A stretch of 64,000 bases of DNA. Source: Prochlorococcus sp. AG-347-J22. GTDB lineage: Bacteria; Cyanobacteriota; Cyanobacteriia; PCC-6307; Cyanobiaceae. Under the pieces are notes generated by a model. The model had not been told where the DNA came from, searched no databases, and saw nothing but the letters and a program-made list of their open reading frames with translations. The first letter of the stretch is position 1. Every line of letters begins with the position of its first letter. Shown here in pieces: positions 17,194-25,091 of the stretch. Both the position numbers and the translations under genes were made by a program. The DNA lies in NCBI GenBank assembly GCA_003279005.1, contig QCBY01000002.1, positions 105,208 through 169,207 of the forward strand, in the 5' to 3' direction.

Positions 17194-17341
17194 GTATATG
17201 AAAGTCATGATAATTTGACATCTATTAAAAAAATTTAATGATGTATAAATCAAATTATTTTGATATGAAATTATTATGCATATATCGGCATTTAGAGCTC
17301 AGCTAGAAATTAAAATTTTCAATTAAATATCAACTTTTTAT

Positions 17342-17710
17342 TTAGAATTTTATTTTTGTTTTTACTCTGTTTTTAGTTTGAGATTTGAATTCAAAAATTC
17401 CCGTATCAGTAAATATTGTCAATTCATCTCCAGATGTTTCTTCAATTGAAATTCCTTCAGACTCTAAATTTTTTACATATACATTACCTAGAAGTTTCAG
17501 AGATTTATCATCCTTATCAAAAGAAAGCTTGTCCGAATAAGCTTCAAAATTACCAATATTGCTTTTAATAAATACATTTCCAATAGCCTCTAAATCACCT
17601 TCTAAAGTATTTATTTGAGAATCAGATGTAATTGTGTAATTAATTAATTCCTCAGCAAAAGAAAATTCAGCTAATAGAAATAAAAACGATGCAAGAAGTA
17701 TGCTTTTCAT
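17342..17710 (-). CDS. LptA/OstA-like periplasmic protein
   Basis: A 122-residue exported protein: signal peptide MKSILLASFLFLLAEFSFAEE, then a run of beta-strands with the repeated pattern GDLEAIGNVFIKS, AYSDKLSFDKDDKSLKLLGNVYVKN, ESEGISIEETSGDELTIF. This is the OstA-like/LptC-related jellyroll used in lipopolysaccharide transport across the periplasm. It directly abuts the cytochrome gene (0 bases), so the two are cotranscribed. Whether it is LptA proper or an LptC-like part cannot be settled. Confidence 0.68.
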   Translation of the reverse strand: MKSILLASFLFLLAEFSFAEELINYTITSDSQINTLEGDLEAIGNVFIKSNIGNFEAYSDKLSFDKDDKSLKLLGNVYVKNLESEGISIEETSGDELTIFTDTGIFEFKSQTKNRVKTKIKF

Positions 17711-18064
17711 TTATTCCCAACCCTTTTCTGCATTTTGAATAATCCATTGTGCAAGAACCTTATCCTCTCCATCCCTCAATTTATTTTTATAACCCTTCAT
17801 AAAACCAATCCCATCATTAGCAATTATTATTATTGAATTTACATCTGCTATTCCTCTTTTTTCAAGGTCGGAAAGTTTTAATGATTTGGATCCTTTAAGA
17901 ACGACTGATCCACCTCTTACATGGCAGCCTGCACAAACATTTCTAAAAATTGTTTCTCCATCTCTAATATCAGAAGCCATTAGATATCTATTTTGCAAAA
18001 AGGTTTGAAAAATAATTATTAAAGTTATTACAGGAATTACGAAGAGAAATTTAAATATTTTCAT
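17711..18064 (-). CDS. Class I cytochrome c, c6-like
   Basis: From the ATG at 18064 this is a 117-residue protein; the track's upstream ATG (18082) would put six extra residues before a good signal peptide (MKIFKFLFVIPVITLIIIF). The heme site CAGCH is at residues 44-48 and the likely axial Met is in GFMKGYKNKL. The C-terminus WIIQNAEKGW resembles cytochrome c6 (PetJ) and its relatives. It probably carries electrons in the thylakoid lumen or periplasm. It could be a c6-like paralogue rather than the main donor to photosystem I. Confidence 0.8.
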   Translation of the reverse strand: MKIFKFLFVIPVITLIIIFQTFLQNRYLMASDIRDGETIFRNVCAGCHVRGGSVVLKGSKSLKLSDLEKRGIADVNSIIIIANDGIGFMKGYKNKLRDGEDKVLAQWIIQNAEKGWE

Positions 18065-18118
18065 TGGATTTATTCCACCCAAAATTAATTTAGCAATTAA
18101 TACTGAATCTCGATCTAT

Positions 18119-19174
18119 TTATTTTAATAGCTCCACGGCTACGACAAGATTCCCTAATAATCCGTTCAAAATGTTTAGCTGTTCTTTACTACCAAATGCT
18201 ATTAATACCTGACCTGGCTGAAGTATGAAATTACCACCAGGGTTGGTTACTAATTTTTCGTTTTCTTTAATGGCTAATATTTTTGCTCCACTCTTTTTTC
18301 CTATTCCTAGTTCAGAGAGTGATCTTTTCTCTGCAGTTTCAAAAAGACTAATATCATTACTTAATTCAAATTCTTCAATTTCGCATTCACTTCCAGCAAG
18401 TAGATCTAGAAAGTCAATAGCAATTGGTCTTAAAGCCATTGATGCCATTGCTCTTCCGGCAGCAATATAAGGACTAACAACTATACTCGCTCCAGCTAAT
18501 CTCAATTTACTTGCAGCTTCTTCAGTTCCAGCTCTTGCTATTACTCTAATAGAACTTCTTATACCTTTAGCACTTAAAACCACATATAGATTCGCAGCAT
18601 CATTAGGCAAGGTAACGACCAAACTTTTGCATTTTCCCAACCCTGCTAGTTTTAAAGTCTCATCAAGAGTTGCATCAGCGCAAAGCACTTCTAAACCATT
18701 TTCTTCAGCAATCTTTTTTCTATCTTCATCGCTCTCAACAACAATAATTGGAATATTTTGTGTTTTTATTTGGTTAGATATTTCCTGACCAACCCTCCCA
18801 TATCCACACAAAATTACATGATTTTCCATTTTTCTAAGAATTCTTTTAAAACGTAATTCGTTTACTCTTTGAAAATAGCCGGATTCGAATAATCTTACAG
18901 CTTTTTGAAAGGTAAATTGAATAAAAATCAATCCGCCAACAATTACTAAAACAGTTACAATCCTGCCTTCGGGACTTAAAGGTTGAACTTCTCCAAAACC
19001 AATTGTGGTTATTGTGATCAGAACCATCCATAAGCAATCACTCCATTCCCATCCCTCTGTTATTCGATAGCCAATGGCACCTAAAAAAAACAGAAAGAAT
19101 AAAGAATAAATAAGACCAAACCAAGGCCTTAAGTAGTCTTTAATAAAATAGAACTCAAATAATCTAAGCTTCAT
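18119..19174 (-). CDS. Potassium channel with RCK (TrkA-N) domain
   Basis: A 351-residue protein: two membrane helices (about 18-36 and 71-90) flank a pore loop with the filter-like TTIGFGEV (56-63). A Rossmann NAD-binding RCK domain follows (CGYGRVGQEI at 123-132, then VVESDEDR and GLEVLCADATLDE) and a TrkA-C domain ends it (NPGGNFILQPGQVLIAFG). The filter is IGFGE, a variant of the usual VGYGD, as seen in many cyanobacterial channels. It is an inner-membrane, ligand-gated K+ channel by family. It is followed by the cytochrome and LptA-like genes on the same strand. Confidence 0.88.
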   Translation of the reverse strand: MKLRLFEFYFIKDYLRPWFGLIYSLFFLFFLGAIGYRITEGWEWSDCLWMVLITITTIGFGEVQPLSPEGRIVTVLVIVGGLIFIQFTFQKAVRLFESGYFQRVNELRFKRILRKMENHVILCGYGRVGQEISNQIKTQNIPIIVVESDEDRKKIAEENGLEVLCADATLDETLKLAGLGKCKSLVVTLPNDAANLYVVLSAKGIRSSIRVIARAGTEEAASKLRLAGASIVVSPYIAAGRAMASMALRPIAIDFLDLLAGSECEIEEFELSNDISLFETAEKRSLSELGIGKKSGAKILAIKENEKLVTNPGGNFILQPGQVLIAFGSKEQLNILNGLLGNLVVAVELLK

Positions 19175-19353
19175 ATCCCTTATTATCGTTAACTATTCAA
19201 AAAATTTCAAAAAAATTTCCTATTATGTCCTTAAAGCTATTTATTTGTTTAAGTGAAATACATATTAAGCAGGGTAATAATATTAATTTTTGTAGCTATT
19301 TGCATTAAACAAATGGTTTCTGTTTCGGGAGTAATTTAATTTATTCTACTAAT

Positions 19354-19488
19354 TTATTTCGGTTCAACTTCTACTGACTCAATTAAAAAGTCAGAAGCTG
19401 TTTTTAACCAATCAGCAACAGTAAGGCGTAAATCAGGCTGTGAATATACGAGTACAACAATAATTCCGACTAATATTACTTTTAGCAT
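19354..19488 (-). CDS. Small membrane-anchored protein
   Basis: A 44-residue ORF missed by the track: MLKVILVGIIVVLVYSQPDLRLTVADWLKTASDFLIESVEVEPK. It has an N-terminal helix (residues 2-15) and an amphipathic acidic tail. The composition is much less AT-driven than random, which supports a real gene. No family name recalled. Confidence 0.6.
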   Translation of the reverse strand: MLKVILVGIIVVLVYSQPDLRLTVADWLKTASDFLIESVEVEPK

Positions 19489-19572
19489 AGTATTTAAAAT
19501 ATTCTCTCGAATTAAAGCATATTTATAAGTAAAAAGAACCTTAATTAAATAAAAATCAGACTATATACCTAA

Positions 19573-19926
19573 TTAAAATTTATCTAATTGATTAAATAAA
19601 TATTCAACTCTTCTTAAATTTACTCCTAAATCTGATTGACCAAATCTTGCAGCAGACCTGACTTGAATTATTCCTTTAGATCTATCTACATAGCTTCTTA
19701 AATCAAGTTTTAGTATCTCAAGATCATCTGGAAATCTAAAAATTGCACTTCGGCAAACACCTCTCCAATAATTTTTACCACTCTCAATAACTTCTGTTCT
19801 AGGTAAACCTTCGGCTAAAGAAACGAGTTGAAAAAACTTTTGATCAACATTAATTAGTTTCTTTTCCACTAAAACACTATTTAAGGGATTTGTTATTGGA
19901 GCAAGGCCTTGAGCAGTAAAAGTCAT
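19573..19926 (-). CDS. DUF1499 family protein
   Basis: A 117-residue protein containing the DUF1499 pattern: YWRGVCRSAIFRFPDDLEI, then GIIQVRSAARFGQSDLGVNLRRVEYLFNQL. The family is widespread in bacteria and plastids with unknown function. Here it lacks a signal peptide or long membrane segment, so it is likely soluble. It stands alone. Confidence 0.78.
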   Translation of the reverse strand: MTFTAQGLAPITNPLNSVLVEKKLINVDQKFFQLVSLAEGLPRTEVIESGKNYWRGVCRSAIFRFPDDLEILKLDLRSYVDRSKGIIQVRSAARFGQSDLGVNLRRVEYLFNQLDKF

Positions 19927-20044
19927 CTTATTAAAAACTATTTAAATGTTCTAACTGATTTTTGATGCAAAGTGAGAGCAAAAAGAAAAATAATTTTGCT
20001 GGAATATTAGATATTTTCAAAAAAAATTATTATTTAGAGTTTCT

Positions 20045-20182
20045 TTAAAACTTTAGATTTTTGATTATCTTCTTTGATAAAGATGGTTGTCTAGTTTGAT
20101 TACTTTTCAATTTTCTTATCCAAAACACAACTCCTATTAACAAAAAGAGTTCAATAATTATTGCAATAATCATATTATTCAT
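20045..20182 (-). CDS. Small single-pass membrane protein
   Basis: A 45-residue ORF not in the track: MNNMIIAIIIELFLLIGVVFWIRKLKSNQTRQPS... with a membrane helix at residues 4-22 and a strongly basic cytosolic tail. Typical of this genome's tiny membrane proteins. Function unknown. Confidence 0.55.
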   Translation of the reverse strand: MNNMIIAIIIELFLLIGVVFWIRKLKSNQTRQPSLSKKIIKNLKF

Positions 20183-20274
20183 TTATTTCTGCTCCTTCTC
20201 TTTTAAGTTCCTACAATATAAGTAACAAGAATATTTATTAAAAATTTTTTAAAAGAATTAATTGGATTCATAAT

Positions 20275-20652
20275 TTATTTATCCCTCCTCCATAAGCTTC
20301 TTCCTTTAATCAGATCTTCTATATTAGGCCAGGCTGCTAATAATTCCTTAAGAGCTTTTCTGTTTGGGGTATAGAGAATGCATGAAAAGGCACTAACTAT
20401 ATAAAGAAGGAACCAAATTTTATTTTCTGTATAAGCTAAAAAGAATGAAAATATAAAACTCGCTACAAAAGAAAAGAAAAGTAATCTATTTACTATTTCA
20501 AGAAAAGTTTTTCTAAACCTATAAAATCCTTTATTTTTTAAATCAAAATTTGCTCCATATTTATTTTCGTACGAACTAATTATTTCTTCCTCGAGAATCT
20601 CATCATAATTAAGTTTAATAGTTGAGTTAGAGTTTTTATCCTTATTACTCAT
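20275..20652 (-). CDS. Two-span membrane protein, conserved hypothetical
   Basis: A 125-residue protein: hydrophilic acidic N-terminus (1-48), two adjacent membrane helices (about 55-72 and 76-93), and a C-terminal cytosolic block NRKALKELLAAWPNIEDLIKGRSLWRRDK that looks conserved. Both termini should face the same side. I recall similar proteins in picocyanobacteria but no function. Confidence 0.7.
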   Translation of the reverse strand: MSNKDKNSNSTIKLNYDEILEEEIISSYENKYGANFDLKNKGFYRFRKTFLEIVNRLLFFSFVASFIFSFFLAYTENKIWFLLYIVSAFSCILYTPNRKALKELLAAWPNIEDLIKGRSLWRRDK

Positions 20653-20891
20653 AAACTTTTAAAAACTATTAATGTCCATTAACCATTATAAATCTTAGTG
20701 CGAAAACTTTAAGTCAAAAATTTACATACCTCAAATTAGACAAAAAGGTCATGTTTTTGAAAATATTCAAAAACTGTTTTATTTATAAAGGAAACATTAC
20801 TTAAAATATTTTTTTTAATTTTTTTTATTCTTTGGATCATTGAAACTTGCACTACTATAAGATTTTTAGCAATCAAATAATTTAAAGGCAA

Positions 20892-20914
20892 TATCTTATT
20901 ATCGAGTTAAGATA
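20892..20914. repeat. Nested inverted repeat before the DUF3303-like gene
   Basis: TATCTTA (20892-20898) pairs with TAAGATA (20908-20914), and within it TTATC (20899-20903) pairs with GATAA (20911-20915). It ends 18 bases before the start codon, where it could form an operator or a 5'UTR hairpin that covers the ribosome site. No T-tract follows. Confidence 0.33.
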
Positions 20915-20932
20915 ACACAAATATTAAATGTT

Positions 20933-21244
20933 ATGCAAAGGTATTTAATCTCCTATGAATTTACAGATGGAGAAGATCAAGAAGAAGGTGGAGAGATGCT
21001 TATTAATTGGTATGAATCAGGAGGGCCTCAAAATAGACCCGAAAATTACGAAGTTCATTCATGGATTTTTATGGTCCAAAATGGAATTGGTCATTCTGTT
21101 GTAAGTGCAGATTCCTTGGAAACAATTTGGAAACAGTGGCATCCTTGGAGAAGGCTAATGGATATTAATATTCAACCTTGTTTGGATCTTGATGAAACTG
21201 TGTCTTTATTTAAAAAGCAAAAAATGAACACTCGTATGGATTAA
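20933..21244 (+). CDS. DUF3303-like protein
   Basis: A 103-residue soluble protein (MQRYLISYEFTDGEDQEEGGEML...). The pattern of a short strand, GGEMLINWYESGGP, EVHSWIFMVQNGIGHSVVSADSLETIWKQWHPWRRLMDINIQPCLDLDE fits DUF3303, a ferredoxin-like dimeric alpha/beta fold common in cyanobacteria, of unknown function. The Trp-rich centre is notable. It is preceded by an inverted repeat. Confidence 0.66.
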   Translation: MQRYLISYEFTDGEDQEEGGEMLINWYESGGPQNRPENYEVHSWIFMVQNGIGHSVVSADSLETIWKQWHPWRRLMDINIQPCLDLDETVSLFKKQKMNTRMD

Positions 21245-21338
21245 TTAAGCTATAAAATTTTTTTTAAATTTAATTTTTGTAGTCCTCAATACGCCAAGCT
21301 AAAATAGCTGAGTTAAAAAGGGGCAGAAATATTTATCT

Positions 21339-21533
21339 ATGATGTTTGATTCTTATCACATTTACTTTAAAGGAGAAATTCTCTTTAAAAACTTAAGTAA
21401 AGATGACTTTGAATTTGTATGGGGGAAACTTTACACTTCATACATAAATGCTCTTAATGACGAACTTACTTTTGAGATAATTAGTGAAAGTAGTGTAAAA
21501 GAAGCAGTTCTTAATTTAGAGCCTTCATATTGA
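21339..21533 (+). CDS. Small soluble protein, unknown
   Basis: A 64-residue protein (MMFDSYHIYFKGEILFKNLSKDDFEFVWGKL...). Strand-helix composition, acidic, no cysteine. It follows the DUF3303-like gene by 94 bases, same strand, and converges on the next gene. I recall similar short proteins in Prochlorococcus but no function. Confidence 0.6.
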   Translation: MMFDSYHIYFKGEILFKNLSKDDFEFVWGKLYTSYINALNDELTFEIISESSVKEAVLNLEPSY

Positions 21534-21549
21534 TAAAACTTTCTAAAAT

Positions 21550-21792
21550 TTAGGAGTAGAAGAGGAAAAGTTTTTTATCTCCAATTTCATAATATTCTTT
21601 TTCCTCCTTACTGATATCAAGACATATATTTTTGGCTTCTTTATCTACATTAAAATTATAAATCTTAAAATTTTCATTTCCCTTGAAAATTGCTGCAATA
21701 CCAATGTCTGTTATAAACCAGACAAAATGTATAGTCTCACCTATTGGCTGATCTTTTAGCGAGTCAAGAATAAAAGCATGATTAGAGTTCAT
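21550..21792 (-). CDS. Small soluble protein, unknown
   Basis: An 80-residue protein (MNSNHAFILDSLKDQPIGETIHFVWFITDIGIAAIFKGN...). Mostly beta-strand pattern, acidic C-terminus. Fifteen bases downstream of the 21808-22044 gene on the same strand, so probably cotranscribed. No family recognised. Confidence 0.55.
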   Translation of the reverse strand: MNSNHAFILDSLKDQPIGETIHFVWFITDIGIAAIFKGNENFKIYNFNVDKEAKNICLDISKEEKEYYEIGDKKLFLFYS

Positions 21793-21807
21793 TAAATTGT
21801 ATTTAAA

Positions 21808-22044
21808 TCAATTTCCCCCATTGCAATATCTAACTGCCTCGGCATTAGCACTGCCTCTATCAACGATTTCAGTAACGCAATTGTTAAAAACCTTAGATTC
21901 TTTTTTTACAGAGCAAAATCCAAACGCAATTGCAGCTAAAGCTATTGCGGATACAAAACTTGAACTAAGTTGAATAAAACCATAAGCGACCATTATTTTT
22001 TTTTTACCGCCACAACTTTTTGAGTCTTTTTTATTTTCGGGCAT
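21808..22044 (-). CDS. Small membrane protein with cysteine pairs
   Basis: A 78-residue protein: basic N-terminus with one cysteine (KSCGGKKK), a membrane helix (about 24-43, GFIQLSSSFVSAIALAAIAFGFC) and a short extracytoplasmic tail with two cysteines (NNCVTE and RYCNGGN), which could form a disulfide. First gene of a two-gene unit with 21550-21792. Unknown function. Confidence 0.55.
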   Translation of the reverse strand: MPENKKDSKSCGGKKKIMVAYGFIQLSSSFVSAIALAAIAFGFCSVKKESKVFNNCVTEIVDRGSANAEAVRYCNGGN

Positions 22045-22580
22045 TGTTTTTGATATAAATTCAGTCCAATCTACTCAATAGATTTTCAATCCGAAAAACA
22101 AGATCGGAGAGAAAACCGAATTAATCATTTTTTTTAATAATTTATAAAAATAATTTACGAATAAGAAAATTTATAGAAAATTTTTATTATTAATATTTTT
22201 ATTTTGAAACATGTTTTAAATAAAAAAAACATATTTCATCCACACCTATGATGTTTACTTTTAAAAAATAATATTTTTAGAAAAAAGTAATGATCCCATT
22301 GTTATTTCAGTTAGTTTTATTGATTATTAAACTATATTTAACCATTTATTGATGAAGTATTAATACTCAGAAAATATGTCAAAAAACCCTGTTTTGGCCA
22401 TGATCCCGACGAGTTATCCACTTTTTCTCCCTTTTTCAACAGGTTTTTCCACAGCTTGTAGATTAAATTAAATTTTCTATGTGCGAAATGAAATATAAGT
22501 TTTTTTTGTAAAAAATGTCACGCGTATTTTTTTTTGTGACTATATTATCAAGTTTGGTTTTTAACAAAATTTAAAGTTAT
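22045..22580. other. Gene-free stretch
   Basis: I see no convincing ORF on either strand. It holds the DnaA-box-like cluster and, near its right end, an inverted pair GTCAC (22517-22521) and GTGAC (22536-22540) about 40 bases before the ATG at 22581. The rest is AT-rich. It probably carries the promoters of the divergent genes at 22044 and 22581. Confidence 0.5.
22414..22453 (+). promoter_or_regulatory. Cluster of DnaA-box-like 9-mers
   Basis: Within 40 bases are TTATCCACT (22414-22422), TTTTTCAAC (22432-22440) and TTTTCCACA (22445-22453, identical to the cyanobacterial DnaA-box form), all in the same orientation. They sit in the 536-base gene-free stretch 22045-22580, otherwise AT-rich with no ORF. 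No dnaA or dnaN is near. This may be a DnaA titration or regulatory site, or chance in AT-rich DNA. Confidence 0.35.
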
Positions 22581-22724
22581 ATGAACGATAAAAAAATTCA
22601 AAAAAAACTACCACACCACCCTGGGAAAGATTTTAAGAAATCAAATCTTGACATTCTTACTGAAGAAAATGATCGTTTACTAAAAAGCCTTAAAAAACCA
22701 GGAGGATCATATAGAGCGGCTTAA
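22581..22724 (+). CDS. Small basic soluble protein
   Basis: A 47-residue ORF not in the track: MNDKKIQKKLPHHPGKDFKKSNLDILTEENDRLLKSLKKPGGSYRAA. A basic, probably unstructured first half with HHPG, then a short helix, then GGSYRAA. A long upstream region and clear composition favour a true gene. The C-terminal LKSLKKPG loosely recalls VNSLKKSG in the protein at 27679-27837, though this may be coincidence. Confidence 0.5.
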   Translation: MNDKKIQKKLPHHPGKDFKKSNLDILTEENDRLLKSLKKPGGSYRAA

Positions 22725-23037
22725 ACTATCAATTTATAAATTAAAATTTTCAATTAAATCATTAATTCACATCAAAATAATTGACTCGTCTAGAAATTAA
22801 TCATAATTTTGGATCTATTTTTACATCAAATTAAGAAGTTTGAATCTAAAAATATAAATTATCTGTTAAATCTGATGATCTGTTAGATCAAACCTCAACA
22901 ATAGCTGTTAATTCCCGTTATATTAATTAAATCTCTAGTCGAGATTAGATAAATATATTTTTTCTAAATATCCAAGAAAATTTTAGACATTATCTTTTAA
23001 GAAAAATCTAACTGAATTCAATTATTATTTTAATTCC
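22725..23037. other. Gene-free stretch
   Basis: No ORF seen. It includes a short hairpin AATCTC/GAGATT around 22929-22946 and a repeated GATCTGTTAGATC motif near 22876. No clear promoter or terminator can be defined. The gene at 23038 starts immediately after. Confidence 0.4.
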
Positions 23038-23289
23038 ATGTCTATTAATGAATTAAAAGTAAATTACAAAAAGCTTTTAAACAAAGCAGATAAAGCAAAT
23101 GGTCGTAAAGAAACTATTTCTTATTTGAATAGAGCTGCTAAAATCAAATCTAAAATCTATTCAAAAACTAAAGTTAATTGCTTCAAATGCAATGGGGTAG
23201 GTTACTTAAGAATCACATTAGATGAAGCAAGAACCTGTCTCTGCTGTTTTGGAAAGGGTTTCTTGATTGAAGAGATTCAAAGATTTTAA
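23038..23289 (+). CDS. DnaJ-type zinc-finger protein
   Basis: An 83-residue protein. The N-terminus (1-46) is basic and helical; the C-terminal half has two CxxCxGxG repeats, CFKCNGVG and CLCCFGKG, the zinc-binding unit of DnaJ cysteine-rich domains and of BSD2-type chaperones. No J-domain is present. In plastids and cyanobacteria such stand-alone domains act in thiol-dependent folding or assembly of photosynthetic proteins; that role here is inferred. Confidence 0.75.
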   Translation: MSINELKVNYKKLLNKADKANGRKETISYLNRAAKIKSKIYSKTKVNCFKCNGVGYLRITLDEARTCLCCFGKGFLIEEIQRF

Positions 23290-23312
23290 CACTTAGAATA
23301 TTTAATCAAAAA

Positions 23313-23468
23313 ATGAAGGATCTCATTCAAGCTCATAAAAAGTTAATTAGTACAGTTAAAGAACAGATGGGCTTCTCAGATTATGGAATGTATTGGCTAG
23401 CTTTTATTGAAGGAGGATTAACCATTTGGCTATTAGAAAGAATCTTTTTTCACTGGTTAAAGTTTTAA
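23313..23468 (+). CDS. Small membrane protein
   Basis: A 51-residue ORF missed by the track, 23 bases after the zinc-finger gene on the same strand: MKDLIQAHKKLISTVKEQMGFSDYGMYWLAFIEGGLTIWLLERIFFHWLKF. An amphipathic helix precedes one membrane-like segment (about 26-48) rich in Trp and Phe. Probably cotranscribed with the zinc-finger gene. Function unknown. Confidence 0.58.
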   Translation: MKDLIQAHKKLISTVKEQMGFSDYGMYWLAFIEGGLTIWLLERIFFHWLKF

Positions 23469-23565
23469 AATTAGATTTAATTTCTTTTAAATAATTCTTA
23501 CTATAAATTAGTTAATAAATATCGATTCGATTTAATTAGTTGTAAAATAATAAAAAATTAAGTAC

Positions 23566-23793
23566 ATGCAATTATTAGGTTTAATTTTACTTGCGGCAAG
23601 TAGTTGGTATTTATGGAAACTAACGTCAAACTTTCTCGATGAGCCAACAAAAAAAGAACTTTCAAATAGATTAAATGGCCTAAAAAACAAATTTCAAGAA
23701 AGTAAACAAATTTTTTCAAAAGAAAAGATAAGTGAAGCTTGGGAAAAATATAAAGATGAAGGCGGTGCTCTTTCTAATAAAGATAAAAAATAA
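23566..23793 (+). CDS. Small membrane-anchored protein
   Basis: A 75-residue protein with an N-terminal helix (MQLLGLILLAASSWYLWKL) acting as anchor or uncleaved signal, followed by a charged cytosolic or luminal helix (about 25-75). Its stop codon shares its last base with the ATG of the next gene (TAATG), indicating coupled translation. Function unknown. Confidence 0.6.
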   Translation: MQLLGLILLAASSWYLWKLTSNFLDEPTKKELSNRLNGLKNKFQESKQIFSKEKISEAWEKYKDEGGALSNKDKK

Positions 23794-24047
23794 TGGAATA
23801 TTTTAGTATCACAAGTTTTACTAAAGAAATTTCACGTATTAATTTAATTGGTATTTTATTAGGACATTTTGTATTTGCTGTAGCATTGACACAACTTTTG
23901 GATTGGTCATGGCTAAAGAATTTAATGAGTGAGGAGGATAAAAAAAAGATGCTTAGAAGTTACACATGGAAAGATATGTTGGTTGATGGATCAATAATTG
24001 CAGTAGCTGTAGGAATTATTTTTCTAATAGTTAGTATATTTCTATAA
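23793..24047 (+). CDS. Two-span membrane protein
   Basis: An 84-residue protein: one hydrophobic segment at about 17-36 (INLIGILLGHFVFAVALTQLL), a charged middle with LMSEEDKKKMLRSY, and a second C-terminal helix (DGSIIAVAVGIIFLIVSIFL). Start overlaps the previous stop by one base, and the next gene begins at its stop. Part of a run of four tiny membrane-protein genes. No family recognised. Confidence 0.6.
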   Translation: MEYFSITSFTKEISRINLIGILLGHFVFAVALTQLLDWSWLKNLMSEEDKKKMLRSYTWKDMLVDGSIIAVAVGIIFLIVSIFL

Positions 24048-24140
24048 ATGAAAATCACTTATATACTTTTAATATTTTTATTAGCCTCATTATTAATTTT
24101 TGCGGAAATTATTAAGTCTGCAGATAAATCACCAAAATAA
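24048..24140 (+). CDS. 30-residue membrane peptide
   Basis: The ORF begins immediately after the stop of 24047 and ends immediately before the next ATG: MKITYILLIFLLASLLIFAEIIKSADKSPK. One hydrophobic helix with a short basic tail. Its exact end-to-end fit between two other small membrane-protein genes suggests a compact operon. Could also be a signal-like chance ORF. Confidence 0.42.
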   Translation: MKITYILLIFLLASLLIFAEIIKSADKSPK

Positions 24141-24287
24141 ATGTCAGAAATTTCTATCAACTCATTGTTAAGTTGGTTTTTAATGGCAATAGTACTTACA
24201 ATGTCGTATTTTGGTTTGATATATTTTTGGAAAAAAATAATTAATTTTAATTCACTTCTCTTTTTGTCCAAACTAAAAATTAGTTAA
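24141..24287 (+). CDS. 48-residue single-span membrane protein
   Basis: The ORF directly follows the previous one without a gap: MSEISINSLLSWFLMAIVLTMSYFGLIYFWKKIINF... with one helix (about 10-28) and a basic, hydrophobic tail. The antisense ORF of 70 residues in the track (24059-24271) covers the same DNA and is the less likely reading. Unknown function. Confidence 0.48.
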   Translation: MSEISINSLLSWFLMAIVLTMSYFGLIYFWKKIINFNSLLFLSKLKIS

Positions 24288-24310
24288 ACAAGTTCTGAAT
24301 AAAATTAAAA

Positions 24311-25051
24311 ATGAAACGACTATTAGTACTACAGCATTTAGAAATTGAAGGCCCAGGTCTTTTTTGTCAAATAGCTAAAGAAAGAGAAATGAATATAGAA
24401 ATAATTCGGCTAGACCTTGGAGATGGCCTTCCTAAAACAAACAAGGACGATTTACTTTTAATAATGGGTGGACCAATGGGCGTCAGAGACATTGGGAGCA
24501 TAAAATATCCATGGCTCAAATCTGAAAGAGATTTTATAAAGTCAGAATTAAAAAAAAAGACTCGCATTATCGGAGTTTGTTTAGGAGCACAATTATTAGC
24601 TAATGCAGCAGGAGGAGATGTTGAAATTTTAAAATATGGATCGCCACCTAAACCTTTGCCGGAGATTGGATGGTCTCAAGTGTTTTTTGTACAATCAAAC
24701 AATGACTTAAACGAATTTTGTGAAACTCCTTTTCATGTCCTGCATTGGCACGGCGATAGAATTTTGTTACCAGAAAAGGCAGAACTAATTGCTAGTAGTA
24801 AGCGTTGTAAAGAGCAATTATTTAAAATTGGGGATTTCGCCTACGGATTACAATTCCATATAGAGTCAAGTAAAAAAATGACCGAAAAATGGATAAATGA
24901 GGATAAATTATTTATAAACAAAGGATTAGGACCAAAGGGTCAGGAAATTTTAAGGAAAGAAGATAAACAATTTGGAGAAAAAACATTCTTAAAAAGAAAA
25001 ATGTTTATAGATAAACTGTTTAATTTAATAAACAATAAAAAAACTCTGTGA
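24311..25051 (+). CDS. Class I glutamine amidotransferase-like protein
   Basis: A 246-residue GATase1 fold protein: oxyanion motif IMGGPMGVRD, nucleophile elbow GVCLGAQL (Cys near residue 93), and catalytic His in GLQFHIES. The whole triad (Cys, His, Glu) is present. It resembles the stand-alone GMP-synthase-like glutamine amidotransferases of unknown acceptor. It is followed at once by a hairpin terminator. A single-gene transcription unit is likely. Confidence 0.85.
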   Translation: MKRLLVLQHLEIEGPGLFCQIAKEREMNIEIIRLDLGDGLPKTNKDDLLLIMGGPMGVRDIGSIKYPWLKSERDFIKSELKKKTRIIGVCLGAQLLANAAGGDVEILKYGSPPKPLPEIGWSQVFFVQSNNDLNEFCETPFHVLHWHGDRILLPEKAELIASSKRCKEQLFKIGDFAYGLQFHIESSKKMTEKWINEDKLFINKGLGPKGQEILRKEDKQFGEKTFLKRKMFIDKLFNLINNKKTL

Positions 25052-25074
25052 CTTCATGAGAAACAGAGTTTTTA
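25037..25074 (+). terminator. Rho-independent terminator
   Basis: AAAAACTCTG and CAGAGTTTTT form a stem of about ten base pairs with a loop of about 15 bases, followed by T-rich sequence. The stem begins inside the end of the GATase gene, whose stop codon lies in the loop side. Confidence 0.8.
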
Positions 25075-25091
25075 ACTTTAATTAGATTTTT

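Noticed and set aside
24059-24271. 70-residue minus-strand ORF
   Set aside because: It is antisense to two abutting small membrane ORFs that better fit the operon on the plus strand.
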